Shown here: in pieces, positions 49,001 to 51,508 of the stretch
Layout: every line of letters starts with the position of its first letter
Position numbering within the stretch: the first letter of the stretch is position 1
Assembly (NCBI RefSeq): GCF_008923365.1
Contig: NZ_WBMR01000049.1
Span: 1 to 51,508, forward strand
DNA length: 51,508 nucleotides
Reading direction: 5' to 3'
Source of the DNA: Actinomadura montaniterrae
GTDB taxonomy: Bacteria > Actinomycetota > Actinomycetes > Streptosporangiales > Streptosporangiaceae
The notes under the pieces: generated by a model
Database searches by the model: none
Seen by the model: only the letters and a program-made list of their open reading frames with translations
Told to the model about the DNA's origin: nothing
Translations under genes and position numbers: made by a program

Positions 49001-50687
49001 CCGCGCATTCGACGGCGGCCCTCTGGAAGCCGGGCAGGATCGCGCCCGCCGCGACGGCCTCGGCGGTGAACAGGTACGCGGTGCCCATCAGGACGCGGAC
49101 GTCGGCGCCGCGCTCGGCGAGCGGGCCGGCGAGCGCGGCGACCATCGCGGCGGACCGCGCGTCGTGGATCCCGCCGGCGAACATCACCGACAGCTCGGCG
49201 GGGTCGCCGCCGAACGCCATGAGCCGCTCGACCTGCGCCTCCCACAGCGGGAAGCTCGCGCGCGGCCCGACGTGCCCGCCGCACTCCTGCCCCTCGAAGA
49301 CGAACTTGCGGGCGCCCTCGGCGAGGAACCGCTCCAGCAGGTCGGGCGACGGGACGTGCAGGTACGCGCTGACCCCGGCGTCCTCCAGCGACGCGGCCTG
49401 CGCGGGCCGCCCGCCGGAGACGATCGCGTACGGGGGCGCGGCCTCGCGGACCGCGGCGAGCTGCGCCTCGCGGACCTCCGGCGGCGCGAACCCGAGCACG
49501 CCGACGCCCCAGGGCCGGCCCGCGAGCCGGTCGGCGGTCTCGCGCAGCAGCGTCCGCACCCGGTCGCCGTCCATCAGCGCGAGCGCGAGGAACGGCAGCC
49601 CGCCCTCCTGCGCGACGGCCGCCGCGAACGTCGAACGGTCGCTGACCTGCGTCATCGGCCCCTGGACGGCCGGGTACTCGGGGCCGTCCGGGGTCTGTCG
49701 GGACGCCAGCGGCGCGGCCTGCACGGCGGCCCGCAGGTGCTCGGCGATCCCCTCGCGGACCGCCTGGACGACCCCGCCGGCGGTCCGGTGCCGGGCGGCG
49801 AGCGCGGCGGCGAGCGGCGCGTCCTGCCCGGCCGGCAGCAGCCGCGACCGCAGCCCCGTCGCGCCGAGCCGCGCGTTCACCTCCGCCGGGGTGAGGTCGG
49901 CGAGGGCGATGTCGGGCAGGTCGGGGCGCGTGTAGACGCGGTGGCCGTGCACGACGCGGGTCTCCGAGCCGTCCATCGCGCTGAGCGCCGCGGCGACGTC
50001 GGCGGGCAGGTCCATCTCCCGGACGAGCGCGAGCTGCACGTCGAGCACGACGCCCGCCGCTCCCCCGGCGACGGCCGCGGCGGCCGTGCGGGGGCCGATG
50101 CCGCCGGCGGCGAGCACCGGAACGTCGACGGCCCCGTCCGCAAGGAGCCGCTGCAGCAGCACGAACGTGGTGAGGTCGCCGACCCGGCCGCCCGCCTCGC
50201 GGCCCCGGGCGATGAGCGCGGTGCCGCTCGTCCCGGGGAACCCGCCGGCGACGGGCAGCACGGCGGCGGCCTCGTCCGCGCCGACGACCTCGACGAGCAG
50301 CCGGCGGCCGCGCGCGAACCCCGCGATGTCCAGCGAGTCGTCGGCGAGCAGCGCCGGGGCGTCGAACACGACGGTGCCGACGGCGTCCGGCAGCTCCTGC
50401 GGGCGGACCCGGCAGCCCGCCGGGACCCGCACCCCGAACCGGCCCGCCCACCAGCGGCGCACGTCGGCGAGCGCGGCCAGCGCCGGCTCCCGGTCGGTGC
50501 CGAGGTCGAGCACGCCGTGCCCGCCGGCCCGCGCGACGGCGACCGCGAGGTGCGGCGCGGGGCGGCCGAACGGCGTGACGCCGACGATCTCGGTCCCCGG
50601 CCCGGTCCCGGGCGTCCGCCGGTCCGGGCCGTCCTGGACGGCCCTCGTCTCGTCCCGGTCCGCCGCCGTGCCCCTGTCCGCGGCCAT
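43062..50687 (-). CDS. Iterative synthase subunit 1: tandem NMO/PfaD-like-KS-AT-ACP-KR
   Basis: A 2541-residue synthase. Residues about 30-270 and 335-650 are two TIM-barrel nitronate-monooxygenase/PfaD-like domains (PVLAAGGIGPRTAAAAV in the first; QGPMTQVSD, GQECGGHVGP and FAGGIHDARS in the second), predicted FMN enoyl reductases. KS (about 690-1120) has Cys near 874, EAHGTGT near 1012 and KSQIGHTKC near 1047. AT (about 1230-1530) has FPGQGSQ, GHSYGE and AFHSP. ACP (about 1670-1750) has the PUFA-synthase-type LSIDSIKR (Ser near 1709). A disordered Pro/Ala/Glu/Ser linker leads to KR (about 2260-2540; TGGARGV, Tyr in DYAAANE). ATG at 50687 follows a G-run. Confidence 0.9.
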   Translation of the reverse strand: MAADRGTAADRDETRAVQDGPDRRTPGTGPGTEIVGVTPFGRPAPHLAVAVARAGGHGVLDLGTDREPALAALADVRRWWAGRFGVRVPAGCRVRPQELPDAVGTVVFDAPALLADDSLDIAGFARGRRLLVEVVGADEAAAVLPVAGGFPGTSGTALIARGREAGGRVGDLTTFVLLQRLLADGAVDVPVLAAGGIGPRTAAAAVAGGAAGVVLDVQLALVREMDLPADVAAALSAMDGSETRVVHGHRVYTRPDLPDIALADLTPAEVNARLGATGLRSRLLPAGQDAPLAAALAARHRTAGGVVQAVREGIAEHLRAAVQAAPLASRQTPDGPEYPAVQGPMTQVSDRSTFAAAVAQEGGLPFLALALMDGDRVRTLLRETADRLAGRPWGVGVLGFAPPEVREAQLAAVREAAPPYAIVSGGRPAQAASLEDAGVSAYLHVPSPDLLERFLAEGARKFVFEGQECGGHVGPRASFPLWEAQVERLMAFGGDPAELSVMFAGGIHDARSAAMVAALAGPLAERGADVRVLMGTAYLFTAEAVAAGAILPGFQRAAVECAGTALLETSPGHATRCARTPYVERFAEARRELEAAGTTRQDMWRQLERLNLGRLRIASKGLRRSTPVGPDEQRAEGLYMIGDVAALRTATTTVADLHEQVTNEATALLAARAAELGIAGDRAAASTAARPADIAIVGVGCVFPGARDADAYWANIVGGVDSVTEVPAERWDPAVHYDPSEPGKTPSKWGGFLPDVPFDALAYGIPPNALGSVEPVQLLALEVAARALKDAGYADRPFDRSRTSVFFGAEGGNELATAYGLRAALPSYYGEVPPALDGQLPEPTEDSFPGVLTNVIAGRIANRLDLGGANYTVDAACAASLAALDAACKELASGGSDMVLCGGADVHNGIQDYLMFSAVRALSPSGRCAPFDAAADGIALGEGVACVVLKRLADAERDGDRVYAVVKSVAGSSDGRSLGLTAPRAEGQRLALDRAYERAGVRPSDVGLVEAHGTGTEVGDRTELATLTAAFSAAAPGSVTLGSVKSQIGHTKCAAGLAGLIKTAYALHTGVLPGTLHLTSPNAEWKADGPFAFGTSARPWAARPGDRYAGVSGFGFGGANFHAVLAGYDGGPEPVSGLAEWPAELFLVRGADRTAARGEIARLRRLLDAPSARLRDLARTCASAEGRVQVAVVATGLDDLRGKLAAAAEFRAGPGVHVRTSGDPGQVAFLFPGQGSQRPGMLAGLFVAFPRLQRLLRLAGGRYAPAMFPPAAFGPGDARRQREALTDTRVAQPALGIAGLAVHRLLTAVGVHPDLAAGHSYGELVALCAAGVFDDTDMIELSAARAEAILAAAGTDPGAMAAVAAPLRQVRDAVAGVSGIVVANHNAPDQVVVSGTTAGVARAVDVLAERGLAAERIPVACAFHSPLVAAASGTLRTALTGRDLRSPAFPVWSNTTAAPYDSDPADLAATLAGQIAAPVRFVEQIEAMYEAGARTFVEAGPGRVLTGLTRRILGDRPHTAVACDAPGGGSVERLLHALAELAAAGVPVDPLPLFAGRDARVLDPASLPAAPGWTVNGHLVRTADGGYPAGALRPAERVPAAAAPARPAGSDAAVLEYLRAGRELIAAQREVILRHLGAPPAVPSAPAPVPAPRPVLPGETLPVLPAAPEPARDVHATVLSVISARTGYPESMLDGDLDLEADLSIDSIKRTVIIGEVTERVGLTAPDAAIEQLTRITTIGEIVDWLRTRLPSAPAPHRPAVPPQATPRPAASREATGAAGLPRQASPERPAAPDQPPTSRPGEATPADEPSRPAAPDVQTADSEAPTTQPPNTDQSKANARPAQTVSDARAAASEEASRATGPGIGRPDQPSDAAAPEAARSAGVGRSDRSSDAADREAAAAPVAEAAPDAAERSAGVGGRAGTSPRMAVPASGAGAERREVPEQSSGAEARDAEGTSVGEAERSAVADASEQSADVGGVVESGSDGEGARTAPSGPGPVAGRRSVGEAAVEVVRLGGDGVAALGGEDAQAGLFARGGTPARRGPAERDGETTTGARRVLAGRIRPSGERARRVVRQVVRTADLEALPVPADTGTAFDGRTFVVVDDGCGVALELADLLERHGARVRTPLDVDGECDGLVHLAALRPGATAVLPDAYAGIRGALAGGLRWLVVASGAGGTFGRAFDGGGIGDPGPGAGLRGLARTVAQEYPDTLVRAVDVDTKDTPRAIALRILAELLDARGPVVVGHEGDLRHTTRLVPAELRGEARVPLERDGVVLLTGGARGVTARVALELARTTGCHIEVMGRTLEPVGPASFPDVPDEAGLRRALVAQGGRRPAEIEATVRRILAEREIRANLDALKEHAASVRYHAGDVREPRVVRDVVDRVYLRHGRLDGVVHGAGIVEDRLVRDKEPQSFERVYRTKVDGASALAAAVKPDVGFFVVFGSVAGVHGNRGQADYAAANEACDTLAHVWRTRLRGRVLVADWGPWAGGGMVSPELAREYARRGIGLIDPDAGVAALLREIAHGDETQVVFTGTVR

Positions 50688-50934
50688 GCACTGCCCCCCG
50701 ACGCGTCCCGCGCGGCCCGACCCGGCGACCGCGCGGCTGGTGACCCTCGCTCACAACAACGGTCGGCAAGACTACGGTCAGTGAGCGGCCGAGCACCGGG
50801 GCGACACACCCGGCGGCGCGCTGATGGCGGCACCGCAAAGGACTTTGGACGCTTCCTTGGCCTGCGGAAGACCCGCCGCCGGTGCGACCGGGCGGTCAGC
50901 GGCCCGCGCCGGACGGTGGCGGTGGGGTGCGGCG
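50688..50934. other. Intergenic region upstream of the synthase operon
   Basis: 247 bp without a convincing gene. It contains an inverted repeat CGCTCAC (50748-50754) and GTGAGCG (50781-50787) separated by 26 bp, about 60-100 bp upstream of the synthase start. No confident -10/-35 pair is apparent. Confidence 0.4.
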
Positions 50935-51508
50935 CTAGCCGGTGACGGCGGGCGCGCGGCGCTGCCGGCGGATCCCGTGCCGGACCGTTCCCTCGTCCAG
51001 CCAGCGGTCCAGGTGCGCCCAGGTGGTCGCCCGCGCGGACCGTCCGGTCAGCACGTCGAGGTGGCCGCCCACGGCGACCTCGAACCGGACCTTCGGCGCA
51101 CCGGGCAGCAGCCGGATCAGCGGCAGGACGGACCGGACGGGCGCGACGCCGTCGCCGCGCCCGGCGATGGCCAGAACCGGCACGCCGATCCGGCGCAGCT
51201 CGACCCGCCGGCCGTCGATGTCCAGGCCGCCCGCGGCGAGCGCGTTGTCCTGGAAAAGGGCGCGGTGAATGCGCCGCGCGGTGCGCCCGGTGAATCTGGT
51301 GACGGTGTCGGTGAATTGTTCGACGGCTTCGATCTGGGCGAGGAAATCGGCATTGTCGAGGTGGGTCAGCGTCCGGTAGGGCCGGAGCAGGCCCTGGTCG
51401 ATTCCCGTCGCCCTGCGGACGCGTTTCATCAGCGCGCCGGGCGCGCCTCCGAACGGTGCGCCGAACGGTCCGGCGAACGCCTCCGCCGCGGCGGCGCGGG
51501 CGAGCCCG
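50935..51508 (-). CDS. Alpha/beta hydrolase, PHA-synthase/lipase-like (5'-truncated)
   Basis: Open to the right edge; about 190 C-terminal residues are present. Segments include YRTLTHLDNADFLAQIEAVEQFTD, GVPVLAIAGRGDGVAPV (catalytic Asp) and VAVGGHLDVLTG (catalytic His). The layout matches class III PHA-synthase-like or polyester/lipid hydrolase proteins; the nucleophile elbow lies outside the window. The Gly/Phe/Ala/Pro-rich stretch at 51430-51508 continues in frame, so the ATG at 51427-51429 is not the true start. It reads toward the synthase operon and may belong with it. Confidence 0.7.
   Translation of the reverse strand, partial: GLARAAAAEAFAGPFGAPFGGAPGALMKRVRRATGIDQGLLRPYRTLTHLDNADFLAQIEAVEQFTDTVTRFTGRTARRIHRALFQDNALAAGGLDIDGRRVELRRIGVPVLAIAGRGDGVAPVRSVLPLIRLLPGAPKVRFEVAVGGHLDVLTGRSARATTWAHLDRWLDEGTVRHGIRRQRRAPAVTG

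Noticed and set aside
43104..50945. A plus-strand open frame of about 2600 codons antisense to synthase subunit 1
   Set aside because: It is the mirror of a GC-rich coding strand. Its translation is Arg/Gly/Ala/Asp-rich without any domain, while the minus strand carries ordered catalytic motifs.
1..51508. tRNA genes, insertion sequences, prophage or integrase genes
   Set aside because: No transposase, integrase, attachment-type direct repeats or tRNA cloverleaf with CCA-type end was recognised on reading both strands; absence is judged by eye only.

Overview
The window is chromosomal DNA of very high G+C content. It has many GTG starts, frequent 4-bp stop/start overlaps, a mycosin-type protease, YbaB/WXG-type small genes and actinobacterial regulators. 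It most resembles a filamentous actinomycete of the Thermomonosporaceae/Streptosporangiales type (Actinomadura-like). That placement is an inference from gene content and base composition, not from a marker gene.

Left part (1-10 kb): a DUF1275/YoaK membrane protein; an alkyltransferase-like protein overlapping a mycosin (S8) protease; a remnant of an AfsR/SARP-type regulator; a type II NADH dehydrogenase with a textbook Rex operator in front; a PEBP-family lipoprotein; a Tyr/Gly/Gln-rich membrane-anchored protein; and a SulP transporter fused to a beta-carbonic anhydrase, closed by a strong terminator.

10.2-22 kb is a sialic acid utilisation regulon. A seven-gene operon (siaE-F-G-I-nanA-nanK-nanE, minus strand) encodes an Opp-type ABC importer with one permease fused to its ATPase, then N-acetylneuraminate lyase, ManNAc kinase and ManNAc-6-P epimerase. 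It is divergent from a GntR/FadR regulator and a secreted sialidase. A near-palindrome, GTAGGA-N2-TCCTAC, occurs at the operon promoter, at the sialidase promoter and in front of an alpha/beta hydrolase at 10244. This ties that hydrolase to the regulon, possibly as a sialate O-acetylesterase.

22-27.6 kb holds small accessory genes: a secreted cupredoxin-like protein, a short GntR regulator with a CTAG-rich operator, a VOC protein, an MmcQ/YjbR-HhH protein, a cupin, a GlxA-type AraC regulator, and an alpha/beta hydrolase divergent from a MarR regulator. 27.6-31.8 kb is a housekeeping block: rnpB, then a coupled operon of Nif3-like protein, C4 zinc-ribbon coiled-coil protein and RNase H/phosphatase, then a PPOX-type flavin protein and two small conserved proteins. 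32.3-34.8 kb is a compact cassette of ESX (type VII) substrate-like genes: two YbaB-like proteins, a WXG-like protein, a lipoprotein and an EspC/WXG-like protein.

34.8-50.7 kb is the most unusual locus. A single minus-strand transcription unit, coupled by 4-8 bp overlaps, carries two large iterative synthase subunits related to PUFA/secondary-lipid synthases. The first is tandem nitronate-monooxygenase/PfaD-like domains-KS-AT-ACP-KR; the second is KS-AT-DH-PPTase-like. They are followed by a free ACP, an alpha/beta hydrolase, a GT1 glycosyltransferase, an unrecognised membrane protein and a degenerate galactokinase-like protein. I infer an unsaturated or reduced acyl chain that is released and glycosylated, that is, a glycolipid or polyene glycoside. 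A PHA-synthase-like alpha/beta hydrolase runs off the right edge.
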